Part shown: piece by piece, positions 1 to 8,530 of the stretch
How positions within the stretch are numbered: the first letter of the stretch is position 1
Layout of the letters: the number at the start of each line of letters is the position of its first letter
Assembly (NCBI RefSeq): GCF_001949125.1
Contig: NZ_MSTI01000184.1
Location: forward strand, 1 to 31,534
DNA from: Deinococcus marmoris
GTDB taxonomy: Bacteria; Deinococcota; Deinococci; Deinococcales; Deinococcaceae
Direction: 5' to 3'
DNA length: 31,534 bases
Notes under the pieces: generated by a model
What the model was told of the DNA's origin: nothing
The model's input: only the letters and a program-made list of their open reading frames with translations
Databases searched by the model: none
Made by a program: the position numbers and the translations under genes

Positions 1-1
1 A

Positions 2-310
2 GGGAAACGCCGCTGGCGAATCGAAGCCTTTTTCAAAACGATCAAGGGCCGCTTCGGACTTGAACGCTTTGCGCAGCACAGCAAACAGGGTGTCTTGCGC
101 TGGTGGTGCCTCTCCGGCTTGGCCTTCCTGCTCTGTCATCTCCAGGACCTTGACCTCCCTCTTCGCCTGCCGGGCATATGGCCTGACTGGGGCGACCTGG
201 CGAGAACCGTGAGGTTCTCGTTCGTCCCCGACGTGCATCGTCGTGCGCTTCAATTGGAGCTAGACGCGCTCGATGCCTTCCAGCACGCATCCCCTGCCCT
301 CATTGTCTAA
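2..310 (+). mobile_element. IS transposase, C-terminal fragment (IS4-like)
   Basis: An open frame enters from the left edge and ends at a TAA near position 310. It begins with GKRRWRIEAFFKTIKGRFGL, the region around the catalytic glutamate of DDE transposases of the IS4 type (W-R-I-E-x-F-F-K). A hydrophobic stretch (LSGLAFLLCHL), usual for the C-terminal helix of these enzymes, follows. The 5' part of the element lies outside the window. The right end must lie between the stop and the truncated dehydrogenase that starts about 10 bp later, so the insertion probably removed that gene's beginning. The exact family is not certain. Confidence 0.7.
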
Positions 311-318
311 ACTGCAAG

Positions 319-1095
319 ATGTCAGTTGACCCATTGCAGGGCATACTGCTCAATGCGGGCGCTCAATTTCGTGGGCCAATTTCCTACAGCGCCGACGGCT
401 ACGAAGAAACGTTCGCCACCAATTGTCTGGGTCATTTTCTGCTGCTGAACTTGCTGCTCGACCGGGTGGTTGCTGGTGGCCGTATTGTCTTCACGGCCAG
501 CGGCACCCATGATCCCGACACCATGGACGGCAAATTGGTCGGCGTCGCCGCCGCGCCGGACGCAGACGCGCTGGCACATGACGGTCAGGATGGACGAAAA
601 CCACTTTCAGGGGGGCAGCGGTACGCCACTTCAAAGTTGTGCGTCATCATGTACGCCTATGAACTGGACCGCCGCCTCAAACACGCTGGCGTCCCTATCG
701 CATCCATTGCCTTTGACCCCGGTCTGGTTTCCGAGACTGGCCTGGACCGCACTGCTCCAGCCCTCGTCCAGCGGCTGTTGCGCACGGCTTTCGTCCAGTG
801 GGCGATGAAACGTATGGGCGTGACCATGGGAAGCCTGGATTTTTCGGGTGAGGGCCTCGCCCGAATGATCGTCGATCCGCAGTTTGCGAGCGGCTCGGGC
901 AAGTATTTCCAGTCACGCGATGGACAGCTCATTGAAACCAGGTCATCGGGCGCGTCGTATGATCGGTCCAAGGCAGGCACGCTATGGGACCAATCAGAAC
1001 AGCTCGTTCAGCTCAGCCCCCAGGAGCGTCCGGTGAAACTCCAGCGGGCGGCGCAGGGTCAGGCGCAGGGAAGCGTGCAGACCGCGCCCACTTGA
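319..1095 (+). pseudogene. Short-chain dehydrogenase/reductase lacking its N-terminus
   Basis: Readable as 258 residues. It shows an NAG motif (LNAG, residues 11-14), a hydrophobic core strand with a serine (GGRIVFTASG) and the active-site YATSK motif (Y-x-x-x-K), all typical of SDR enzymes close to the protochlorophyllide-reductase-like group. The glycine-rich TGxxxGIG cofactor motif, normally about 80 residues before NAG, is absent. The frame instead begins right after an IS transposase end. I infer that the element replaced the first quarter of the gene. The remaining protein could not bind NAD(P) in the normal way, so it is probably inactive. Its stop overlaps the likely TTG start of the following TetR gene, so the two were probably one operon. 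Confidence 0.75.
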
Positions 1096-1667
1096 TCAAA
1101 ACCGATCAGCGTCTCCTAGAGGCGGCGGCGGCCCTGCTCGACGCGGGCGGAGAGGGTGCCGTGACCATCCGGGCAGTGGCCCAGGCGGTGGGCATGTCTC
1201 ACAACGCCCCGTACAAGCACTTTGAGGACCGCAGCGCACTGTTGAGGGCGGTGGCCCAGCAAGACTTCGCCGCGCTGACACACGCGTTCGCAGAGGTTCG
1301 GCAGCTTCGGGTGCAACCGCTCCTCAAGCTGAAGCAAGCGCTCACGGCGTTTATCTCTTACGGACAGGAGCATCCTGCACGCTACCGCCTGCTCTTCAGT
1401 GACCCGAGCATCGCGGCGCAGGGCGGGGCGTTTGAGGCGGCGGCCATTCAGCCCTTCCTTGAGATTGCTGCCATCGTCCAGGAATGTCAGGACGCGCATG
1501 ATCTCCCTGACGTCTCCAATGTCGAGTTGACCGGTCTCATTTATGCCTCGGTCCACGGCCTGATCGACCTTCAGGCAGGTGGGCGAATGCGTCAGGAGAA
1601 GGGGCTGACGGGCGCCGCCAAAGGGGCGGACCTGTTGATTGAATTGTTGCGGCCCGCAACGGTTTAG
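1092..1667 (+). CDS. TetR-family transcriptional regulator
   Basis: About 190 residues from a TTG start at 1092 that overlaps the preceding TGA (TTGA). A longer reading from 984 would add 36 low-complexity residues inside the SDR frame and is less likely. The N-terminus holds a TetR helix-turn-helix: AVTIRAVAQAVGMSHNAPYK followed by HFEDRSALLRAV, where the tyrosine and HF positions are typical. The rest is helical and resembles the C-terminal ligand-binding half of TetR proteins. It probably controlled the upstream dehydrogenase or its own operon. The effector is unknown. Confidence 0.8.
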   Translation: MIKTDQRLLEAAAALLDAGGEGAVTIRAVAQAVGMSHNAPYKHFEDRSALLRAVAQQDFAALTHAFAEVRQLRVQPLLKLKQALTAFISYGQEHPARYRLLFSDPSIAAQGGAFEAAAIQPFLEIAAIVQECQDAHDLPDVSNVELTGLIYASVHGLIDLQAGGRMRQEKGLTGAAKGADLLIELLRPATV

Positions 1668-1842
1668 GAGTGACTTCAAATCCGTACCCCCTATGACGCT
1701 CAGCGTTGAGACCTTGTTCAGGTCTGGTTCAGTTGGCTTTTGCAGGAACCTGAATTGCCTTAGCGCAGGAAGCTCTTGGACCTGCCCACATTTGCGGTTC
1801 TTCCGCTGATTCCGTGAAGCATGTCAGCTCGCGGCAGGGGCA

Positions 1843-2911
1843 CTAGAGCCGGACGGTTCCGGTCATGACGGTGCGGGTTGAACCGCCCAGCCAGAATCGC
1901 TGGTCTTCCACGGGGCCGATGACCTGCACGCGGCCAGCCCGTCCAACGAAACGGCCGTGTTGGGTGAAATAATACGGACTCCGATTAGAGGGTGTTGAAA
2001 ACACCCGTAATCCGAGCGGAGCAAGCAGGAGAAAAACGGGTTCCGGGCGTGGAGTGGAGGGATCGGCGCTGTTCCGATTCCTGCACAAAACAAACGGAAT
2101 CCGTATAACTCGGCTGGCCCGCTGACTGCCCACCGTCCAAGTGGTGCTCAAGCGCCGCCATGCAGGCCGTACCGCCCCCGCACACCGCGTCTTCAGGCAC
2201 ACCGATCAGCGGCCCGAATGAGCGGACTTCAAAGCGTGTCCCCGTCGCAGGGTCAGCCGGAACATAGACGGTCACGCCTGAAACGCCCAGTTCGGCGCTC
2301 AGGGCTTCAATCACGGACATCTGGGGGACAAGTCGCTCCAGGTCTGCCGGATCATCCCGCCGAACCACGATCCAGTTCGCGCCCGCGCTGACCTGGTAAG
2401 CCTGAATCTTCTGGGTCAGGCTGAGCGCCGCCGCCACCGCTTTAGCGTGTTCGGCACCCAGTGGATGAACTGCACTTGGCGCTGGCGTTTTGACGAACAC
2501 CGCAGCGTTTCCGGCGGATATGGAACGCAGTTTGAGTTCCACCATCCCCACCGCGCCACGCTGCCAGAGCGTTGCCAGGTCACCGCCGCCGAACATCTCT
2601 GGGCCTGGATTGAACACGGGCCGCTCCACCAGGCCCGCTTCCACGGCAACATGGGCCGCGCCGAGCGAGGGGTGTCCAGCGAATACCAGTTCGGTACGCG
2701 GCGAGAAGATGCGGGCCGCGTAGGCATTTGATTGGGAGACCCCACCCATGCCCCGGCGCAGGTACACTGTTTCCGGCATCCCGTTCCAGGCTGCGAACCG
2801 CTGCATCTGCTCGGTTTCCAGTGACCCGTCATCCATCACGATCATCACCGGATTACCACGCAACTCTGCGGCGGCGAAGACCTCCACCACGAAGAATTCG
2901 TTTGAAGTCAC
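1843..2911 (-). pseudogene. PhzF-family isomerase/epimerase split by a MITE
   Basis: Starts at GTG 2911, one base after the aldolase stop, with GAAGGAG as ribosome-binding site. Family marks are the early strand FFVVEVFAAAELRGNP, the catalytic glutamate in MPETVYL, GHPSLGAAHV, and the glycine-rich CGGGTACMAALEHHL. After about 268 codons the frame enters a 133-bp element (1973-2105) and stops within it at 1985. The missing C-terminus (YFTQHGRFVGRAGRV and onward to TVRL) lies on the far side and ends at the stop 1843-1845. Deleting 1970-2105 joins the halves in frame into 310 residues, a normal PhzF length. PhzF relatives isomerise small amino-acid-like metabolites; the substrate here is unknown. 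Confidence 0.9.
1973..2105. mobile_element. MITE copy 1 (133 bp)
   Basis: Non-coding element with terminal inverted repeats TACGGACTCCG and CGGAATCCGTA (one mismatch). It is flanked by TAA at 1970-1972 and 2106-2108, a 3-bp target duplication of the TNA type made by IS1031-like members of the IS5 family. Inside is a small perfect hairpin, GGTGTT-gaa-AACACC. The copy at 7638-7770 has the same length and about 94% identity. It has no transposase and must be mobilised in trans. Confidence 0.9.
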
Positions 2912-2912
2912 T

Positions 2913-3977
2913 TCAGACTCCTTCAGCCAGCGCCAGGGCAACCGACAGCATCGTCTGCGCGGCGCTCTCGGTCTCTGAGGCCGAAACGTCCAGATGGGTG
3001 GTGACGCGGATGAAGTTACCGCCGATAGAACGAACCCGCACGCCTTGTGTTAGGCAGCCCGCAGCAAACGCTTCCGCGCCGATGGTGGACGGGTCAAAGG
3101 TGAAGCGCAGAATATTAGAGGCCGGTTGCGGCGGATCAAACTGGAACAGTTCGCAGCCCGACAGGACGCCCCAGATCGCCTGAGCATTCTCGTGATCGGC
3201 CCGGAGCCCCTCCAGGTGGTGATCCAGCGCGTACACACCCGCCGCTGCCAGCACGCCGGATTGCCGCATCGCGCCGCCCAGGCGGTACTTCCACTGCCAG
3301 GCGTCCTCCACAAACGCTGCGCTGCCGCACAACACCGCGCCCACGGGGCAGCCCAGCCCCTTACTGAGATCAATCCAGGCGCTGTCCCAGCCAGCGGCAT
3401 AGTCAGCAGGCGAGACCCCGCTGGCCGCCGAGGCATTCAGCAGTCGCGCTCCGTCCAGATGGCATTTCAGCCCATGCTGCTGGGCCACGTCCCTGACCGC
3501 CTGGAGTTCGGCCAGCGGCCAGACGGCCCCGCCTGAGAAGTTCGTGGTCTGCTCGGCAGACAGCAGGCGGCTGCGCGGCGCGGTGCGGCTGACGGGGCGC
3601 ACGGCTTCCTCTACCTGCTGCACGCCGAAGATGCCGTGTGGGGAAATGATGGCGCGGATGGACACGCCCGCAATGGCCGCCGCCCCCGCCGCTTCGGTTC
3701 CGTAGATGTGGGACTGGTGATCGCAGATCAGCTCGTCGCCGGGGCGGGTGTGGGTCAGAATGCCGATCAGGTTGCACATGGTGCCGGAGGGTAAAAAGAC
3801 CCCTGCCTCCATGCCCAGCAGCCCGGCCACCCGTCCACAGAGTTCCAGCGTGGTGGGATCGTCGCCGGATTGTTCGTCGCCCACCACCGCCTGTGCCATC
3901 GCCGCCCGCATCCCCGGCGTCGGGCGGGTCTGGGTGTCGCTGTAGAGATCGATCAGGTCAGGCGACGCGGCGCTCAA
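2913..3977 (-). CDS. ltaE: Low-specificity L-threonine aldolase
   Basis: 354 residues, the usual length for the PLP-dependent threonine aldolase family, which cleaves L-threonine or L-allo-threonine to glycine and acetaldehyde. Visible marks are the N-terminal DLYSDTQTRPTPGMRAAM, GDEQSGDDPT, FLPSGTMCNL, the PLP-stacking histidine in DHQSHIY (H90), HLDGAR (173-178) and the Schiff-base lysine in DLSKGLGCPVG (K206). The start is a TTG whose last bases overlap the nitrilase stop (TTGA), implying translational coupling. It is the only intact gene of a three-gene operon whose other members are broken. Confidence 0.92.
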   Translation of the reverse strand: MSAASPDLIDLYSDTQTRPTPGMRAAMAQAVVGDEQSGDDPTTLELCGRVAGLLGMEAGVFLPSGTMCNLIGILTHTRPGDELICDHQSHIYGTEAAGAAAIAGVSIRAIISPHGIFGVQQVEEAVRPVSRTAPRSRLLSAEQTTNFSGGAVWPLAELQAVRDVAQQHGLKCHLDGARLLNASAASGVSPADYAAGWDSAWIDLSKGLGCPVGAVLCGSAAFVEDAWQWKYRLGGAMRQSGVLAAAGVYALDHHLEGLRADHENAQAIWGVLSGCELFQFDPPQPASNILRFTFDPSTIGAEAFAAGCLTQGVRVRSIGGNFIRVTTHLDVSASETESAAQTMLSVALALAEGV

Positions 3978-5004
3978 ATCTCAGCCTCAGAGGCAAGCAG
4001 CAAATCCAGTTCAGTATCCAGCGAGGGCAGGTCTTGAAAGACGGCAGGTTCCAGCGCGGCCCGGTTGACCTGCAACTGAAAGACGTCAAAGCGGTTATAG
4101 CCGCCCACCACGTCATGAAACTGCTTGGGGACGATGCAGTCGTCAAGATTGATCTGGGCGTAGACGATGCCCTCCTCATCTTGCAGGGTAGGACTGATTA
4201 CCGCGCCGGTGGGGCCGATGATCATGGAGACGCTGCGCGGGGAGCTGTCAATCAGGGCGCGGGCCGCCGGTTCGCCCCGACTGATCAGGTCGGCGGCGGC
4301 GTCGCTGAAAAAGCCCGAGGCCACGATGGTGAAACACTTGGCCTCAAAACTGTGCGCCCCAGAGCGGATGCGAATGGCGCTCGCCAGGTCATAGCGCTCG
4401 CTGCTGCTGGCGGGATGGGTGGGCCAGCACGGCGAGTACGAGGCGATATGCACCTGCTCGCCCTGCGCCATCAGGCTGTAGCGGGCCAGCGGGTTGGTGT
4501 TCTCGCCGCAGACCAGCGCGCCCACCTTGCCCACCGGGGTGTCCACCACGCGCAGGCCGCTGCCGTCGCCGTTGGACCAGGTCAGCTTTTCCCAGTACGT
4601 CGGCACCAGTTTGCGGTGGCGGTTCAGAATGCGGCCATCCGCGCCGATCAGCAGATTGGTGTCCCAGATGCAGCCCACACTGACCTTGGACGCCTCGTTG
4701 ATACCGATGGAGACCACGATGTTGTGCTGCCTGCGGCGCGGCGTACCCGGTCAATGGCCGGATGGTCTATGGTCACGGCGCTCTTGACCATGCGGACGAA
4801 GAAGTCGTGGTTTTCCACCGGCGCACGCACGCCGGACCACACTGGAAAGGCGCAGATGTGGGCTTCGGGAAACGCGACGATCTTCGCACCGTTGCGGGCC
4901 GCCTCGGCGATCAGGTCACAGGTCTTGTCGATGGTGGCGTCAAGATCAAAGTAGATGGGCGAAACGTGGCAGGCGGCGGCATTGAATGTTGAGCTGTGCG
5001 TCAT
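3974..5004 (-). pseudogene. Nitrilase with a one-base frameshift
   Basis: Starts at ATG 5004 behind GGAGAGG. The first frame gives MTHSSTF through AFPEAH (catalytic E47) to IDRVRRAA. Near 4729-4733 homology jumps to another frame, which continues QHNIVVSIGINEA, then HRKLVPTYWEK (catalytic lysine) and LVCGENTNP (nucleophilic cysteine). Adding one base restores a protein of about 342 residues with E47, K131 and C165, the spacing of true nitrilases that convert nitriles to carboxylic acids and ammonia. A sequencing error cannot be excluded. An inverted repeat CCAAT-cta-ATTGG lies upstream at 5044-5056 and may be a control site. The stop overlaps the aldolase start. Confidence 0.85.
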
Positions 5005-5147
5005 AAGCCTCTCCAGATGAACGGAAATCGTTGCGCGGCACCGCCAATCTAATTGGTTCCACCCACTGAAAAAGTATGGCGAGGGGATCTGGAGGGTCTC
5101 CCAACTCCCCTGGAGACCGCTCCTCACCCGACACTTTCATTCAGAGA

Positions 5148-5676
5148 CTGGAACTGCGGTTCAAGGACGCGCCGGTCATGTTCGACAACGGTCTGCCCAG
5201 AAATCCCGGCGTCGGGGTGATGGTGCGCGACGGGAGACGCCATGTGATCACGCTCCTGACAGCACAGCCCACAGCCGGACCCGCCGTTCTACAACACCCT
5301 CAAGAGGAGGTGGGGCGGCAATTCTGGAACACCCAACTACTGGACACACTGATGGAGGCCGATCAGCGTGCGGGGATCAGCCCGCACTTTGGCAGCTTTT
5401 TGACGCGCAAGATCATCAACCGCGAGGATTCGCAACAGCGCCTGCTGCTTTGCCTGTCTGGCATAGGAACGAATACTGGTCTCAAGCAAATTTCTGCCGG
5501 TCAGGACGGTCAGGCCCAGCACAACTTGCAGGACATGTGCCGTTACTTTATCCACCGCAACACGTTGTACGCCGCAAACGTCGCCGTGGTATACGCCGTC
5601 CTGGCAGCGCAGGACCCGGACATCTGGGGTGACGGTCCCACCAATTGTGCCAGCGACGCCAAATGGAAATATTGGC
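5148..5676 (+). pseudogene. Tn3-family transposase (TnpA) internal fragment
   Basis: About 175 residues match the catalytic region of Tn3-type transposases: LLDTLMEADQRAG (first catalytic aspartate region), RLLLCLSGIGTNTGLKQIS, RYFIHRNTLYAANVAVVYAV and DPDIWGDGPTNCASDAKWK (second aspartate). The large N-terminal part and the C-terminal third, including the catalytic glutamate, are missing, and homology fades after 5676. No 38-bp Tn3 terminal repeat was recognised. It marks an old transposon that lost both ends. Confidence 0.8.
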
Positions 5677-5749
5677 TGCCTGAGAGAACGCCACATCGGT
5701 CTTCCCTGGACTGTTCATCCTTTCCCGGTCCTGGCATGACCATGTTCCT

Positions 5750-6370
5750 TCAGGTCCGGCCCAGCACCCGCTCAGTGATGCCGCCGACAAAGGCGTCGTC
5801 CAGCGGCTCTCGGGAGAACCAGCGGCGATAATAGAGCGGGCCGAGCAGGTCCGCGATCATGGCTTGAACGTCTGTCTGCGGCGGCAGGTCACCGCTCCCC
5901 ACCGCCCGCGAGATGATCACCTGGAACGGAGCTGAGTGCTCCAACTGAATCCGGCTGTGGACCGTGGCGAGGTCGGGATCGCGCTCGGCGGCGTCGATGA
6001 TTGACGGCGTGACCGAGGCCCAGCGCGCCGTGCGCAGGAGCTGGGCCATGCCGCCCATCAGCGCGGCGAGGTCGCCCGCAAAGCTGCCAGTGTCCGGCGC
6101 AGCGTGCTGTGAGCTGAGCCGGGTACAGGCGTCCAGGATCAGCGCCGAGCGGACCGGCCAGTGGCGGTAGATGGTGGTCTTGGCCACCCCGGAGCGGCGG
6201 GCCACCTCATCCACGCTGACCCCGCCCAGCCCGTTCTCGGTCAGCAGTTCCAGCGTCGCGGCCATCACGAGGTCCTTTGAGCGCCGCACCCGCCCATCTT
6301 CGGGGGTGGTGCGGGACGGTGATTTCGCTTCATGTTCAGGTCTATTCAGGACGGGCTTGCGCTCTGTCAT
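5750..6370 (-). CDS. TetR-family transcriptional regulator, divergent from VOC gene
   Basis: 206 residues. The DNA-binding domain is at about residues 28-78 with GLGGVSVDEVARRSGVAKTT and IYRHWPVRSALILDA. The C-terminal half resembles the TetR_C domain of AcrR-type repressors (ADLLGPLYYRRWFSREPLDD). The start ATG at 6370 lacks a Shine-Dalgarno sequence, but a TAGACT hexamer on the minus strand ends 6 nt before it, so the mRNA is probably leaderless. A 6+6 bp palindrome between this gene and the VOC gene suits binding by this repressor to both promoters. Confidence 0.88.
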   Translation of the reverse strand: MTERKPVLNRPEHEAKSPSRTTPEDGRVRRSKDLVMAATLELLTENGLGGVSVDEVARRSGVAKTTIYRHWPVRSALILDACTRLSSQHAAPDTGSFAGDLAALMGGMAQLLRTARWASVTPSIIDAAERDPDLATVHSRIQLEHSAPFQVIISRAVGSGDLPPQTDVQAMIADLLGPLYYRRWFSREPLDDAFVGGITERVLGRT

Positions 6371-6373
6371 GGT

Positions 6374-6410
6374 TTGAGTCTAGCGTTTCATTGTGCTACG
6401 ATACCGTAGC
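6374..6410 (+). promoter_or_regulatory. VOC-gene promoter overlapped by a palindromic operator
   Basis: TTGAGT (6374-6379), 17 bp, TACGAT (6397-6402) forms a plausible promoter for the VOC gene. The inverted repeat GCTACG-atac-CGTAGC (6395-6410) covers its -10 box. On the other strand TAGACT (6382-6377) is the likely -10 of tetR. The palindrome is therefore well placed for repression of the VOC gene and autoregulation by the adjacent TetR protein. Confidence 0.6.
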
Positions 6411-6452
6411 GTACTTGAGCGCACCATTGCTCAGGTCTGACAGGAGAAATTT

Positions 6453-6854
6453 ATGATGAATCTCGTTTCGCTCCGCATCATCACCGACGACCCAAAGGGG
6501 CTTGTCGAGTTCTACGAGCAGGTCACCGGCCTGAGCGCCACCTGGTCCACGCCCGAATTCGCCGAACTCGCGACCCCGGCCTGTACCCTGGCGATTGCCA
6601 GCAAGCGCACCATGGACATGTTCGGGGCCGGAGCCGCCCAGACGGCTGCCAACCGGAGCGCCATCATCGAGTTCCGGGTGGACGATGTGGACCAGAAATT
6701 TCAGGAACTGAAGGACGTCATTCAGGATCTGGCGATGGAACCGACCACCCAACCCTGGGGCAACCGCTCGCTGCTGTTTCGTGACCCGGACGGCAACCTG
6801 ATCAATTTCTTCACACCAGTCAGCAAGGAAGCCATCGCAAAATTTGGTTCCTGA
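6453..6854 (+). CDS. VOC (glyoxalase/bleomycin resistance) family protein
   Basis: 133 residues, one vicinal-oxygen-chelate domain made of two beta-alpha-beta-beta-beta modules: VSLRIITDDPKGLVEFYEQV at the start and AIIEFRVDDVDQKFQELKD in the second, ending LLFRDPDGNLINFF, the typical last strand. The ribosome-binding site is AGGAG at 6442-6446. VOC proteins bind a metal and act on, or sequester, small molecules such as toxic aldehydes or antibiotics; the substrate here cannot be read from sequence. Divergent pairing with a TetR repressor suggests induction by the ligand. Confidence 0.88.
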   Translation: MMNLVSLRIITDDPKGLVEFYEQVTGLSATWSTPEFAELATPACTLAIASKRTMDMFGAGAAQTAANRSAIIEFRVDDVDQKFQELKDVIQDLAMEPTTQPWGNRSLLFRDPDGNLINFFTPVSKEAIAKFGS

Positions 6855-7078
6855 GATCGCGGTGCAGACTGGCGCTGAAGAGTATCGAGAAAATTGCATG
6901 GAGAAGCAGGTCGACTCTTGGTCAAATGGATGACGGGCCTGCACCTGGAACGGGCTGACCTGAAATCTGTCCCGCAACGCTTCACGCGGGCCAGCGCCCA
7001 GCACGCCACCCAGGGATCACGCTAGAGAACCTGCGCTTAGCACTCCTCATTAACCTCAATCTAAGTAGAGAACCCCGT

Positions 7079-7471
7079 TTAGGGCTTGGTTAGGTTGTGG
7101 GCCATGACGGCCAGAACAACGCGCAACCGCAATGAGGTCAGCGTTTTAGTCTCAACGGATCGAATCCCTTCTGCAACCAGTTGGGAGAACACCGTTTCAA
7201 TGCGTTTGCGGAGTTTCGGATGGCGGTCTGGCCGCCATCCGGTGTCATACCGGGAATTGCTTTTGGGTGGGTAGATGTAGCCCACGCAGCAATGCCCCTT
7301 GTCCCCCACAATTTTTGGTCCGTCAAAGTCGGGCCACCGGCGATTGAGTTTGTAACTCATGGTGGTGCCGTGCAAATTGGCCGGTCTGGTCAGGTGCTGC
7401 GTGACCTCGCCATCTTCAAGCATCCACGCGTGGAGTCTGTTGAGTGTGCTGGCGGCCCGCTCTGAAACTCG
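7079..7471 (-). pseudogene. IS transposase, C-terminal remnant (DDE type, IS982-like)
   Basis: The frame reads SERAASTLNRLHAWMLEDG and continues to KIVGDKGHCC and RKRIETVFSQLVAEG, ending TSLRLRVVLAVMAHNLTKP. The aspartate in GDKG and the glutamate in RIETVFSQL are the last two catalytic residues of a DDE transposase and look IS982-like or related. The first aspartate and the N-terminus are missing; a stop interrupts the frame at 7472-7474 and the sequence beyond it (to about 7620) is degenerate. MITE copy 2 sits just beyond this remnant. Confidence 0.65.
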
Positions 7472-7637
7472 CTAAATGTAGTCTGCAACGCCCGCTGTCT
7501 CAATGAACTCTTCGGTGGGACGTTCCTAGTTGCTCGTGAAGCCAGTCCTTTTCAGAGAGGATCGGAGAGATTTTACGGGTCTTAATGAGCCGTCTTTCAT
7601 CACTAAGATCGTAGGAGCTAAAGTTGTCAGCTCCTGA

Positions 7638-7770
7638 TACGGACTCCGATTAGAGGGTGTTGAAAACACCGGTAATCCGAGCGGAGCGAGAAGGAGAAAA
7701 ACGGATTCCAGGCGTGGAGTGGAGGGATCGGCGTTGTTCCGGTTCCTGCACGAAACAAACGGAATCCGTA
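7638..7770. mobile_element. MITE copy 2 (133 bp)
   Basis: Same length and termini as the element inside phzF, with eight differences in 133 positions. The internal hairpin (GGTGTT-gaa-AACACC) is kept. Left flank is TGA and right flank TAA; both fit TNA but are not identical. This copy may therefore have a mutated duplication or come from recombination between elements. It lies between a dead IS and the LysE gene. Confidence 0.88.
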
Positions 7771-7843
7771 TAAAACCTCAAAGACAGCATAGGTCACCCA
7801 CGCGAGTTAAACCCCCACTTCTCCGCCTTGTCGGTCACAGACT

Positions 7844-8473
7844 TCAGTGCTGTCCCACTGTTGCCGTCCCCACACCCAGGGCCACATACACGCTGCCTGT
7901 CAAGTATTTCTGCCGACGTGCAAAAACGCGGTTGCCGCGCAATTTCTGACCCACACTCCCAGCGAGCAGCGCAAACATGCTGTCACTAATCGTGGCGAGC
8001 AAAAGGAAAAAGCCGCCCAGGACCAGCGTTTGCACGGCCACAGAGCCGTGATCTGGACGCACGAACTGGGGCAAAAAGGCCAGAAAGAACAGCGCCGTTT
8101 TGGGGTTGAGGACATTGACCAGCACACCTTGCCGGAACGTTTGCCCCAGGCTGCGCGGCGTCAGGGTAGGCAATTCAGGGTCAGTGTCACGGCTGAGCAA
8201 GGTCTTGATGCCCATGTAAATCAGATACCCCGCGCCCAGGTACTTGACGGCGCTGAACAGCAGGGCCGATGACAGCACCAACGCAGAGATGCCCACGGCG
8301 GCGGCCAGCACATGCACCAGTCCGCCCACCTGCACGCCGAGAGCCGACACGAAACCCGCTCGCCGTCCACCCTGAATGCTGCGCGCCACGATGTACAGCA
8401 CGGAAGGACCGGGGATGAGCACGAGCGCCAATGTGGCCGCAGCAAAGGCGAGCAAAGTGGTGAGGTCAGGCAT
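7844..8473 (-). CDS. LysE/RhtB-family amino-acid exporter
   Basis: 209 residues from ATG 8473, preceded by GGAGG 9 nt upstream; a TTG at 8488 would overlap that site and is not the start. Five to six hydrophobic segments are visible, with the family signature LVLIPGPSVLYIVARSIQGGRRAG near the start (first transmembrane segment and cytoplasmic loop) and FRQGVLVNVLNPKTALFFLAFLPQF in the middle. These inner-membrane proteins export amino acids or homoserine lactones using the proton gradient. The substrate is unknown. No regulator is adjacent, and it is flanked by mobile-element debris on both sides, so it may be a passenger gene. Confidence 0.9.
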   Translation of the reverse strand: MPDLTTLLAFAAATLALVLIPGPSVLYIVARSIQGGRRAGFVSALGVQVGGLVHVLAAAVGISALVLSSALLFSAVKYLGAGYLIYMGIKTLLSRDTDPELPTLTPRSLGQTFRQGVLVNVLNPKTALFFLAFLPQFVRPDHGSVAVQTLVLGGFFLLLATISDSMFALLAGSVGQKLRGNRVFARRQKYLTGSVYVALGVGTATVGQH

Positions 8474-8530
8474 AGGGGGAACCTCCAAACGGGTAAGTGA
8501 AACGAACTGCGAATATATTTTTAAACTTTG

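Noticed and set aside
3893..4954. 353-codon open frame on the plus strand
   Set aside because: Antisense to the nitrilase, whose catalytic residues are clear on the other strand.
6879..7025. 48-codon open frame ending near 7025 (LVKWMTGLHLERADLKSVPQ)
   Set aside because: Looks faintly coding, perhaps a transposase tail, but has no start, no recognised motif and no neighbours to support it.
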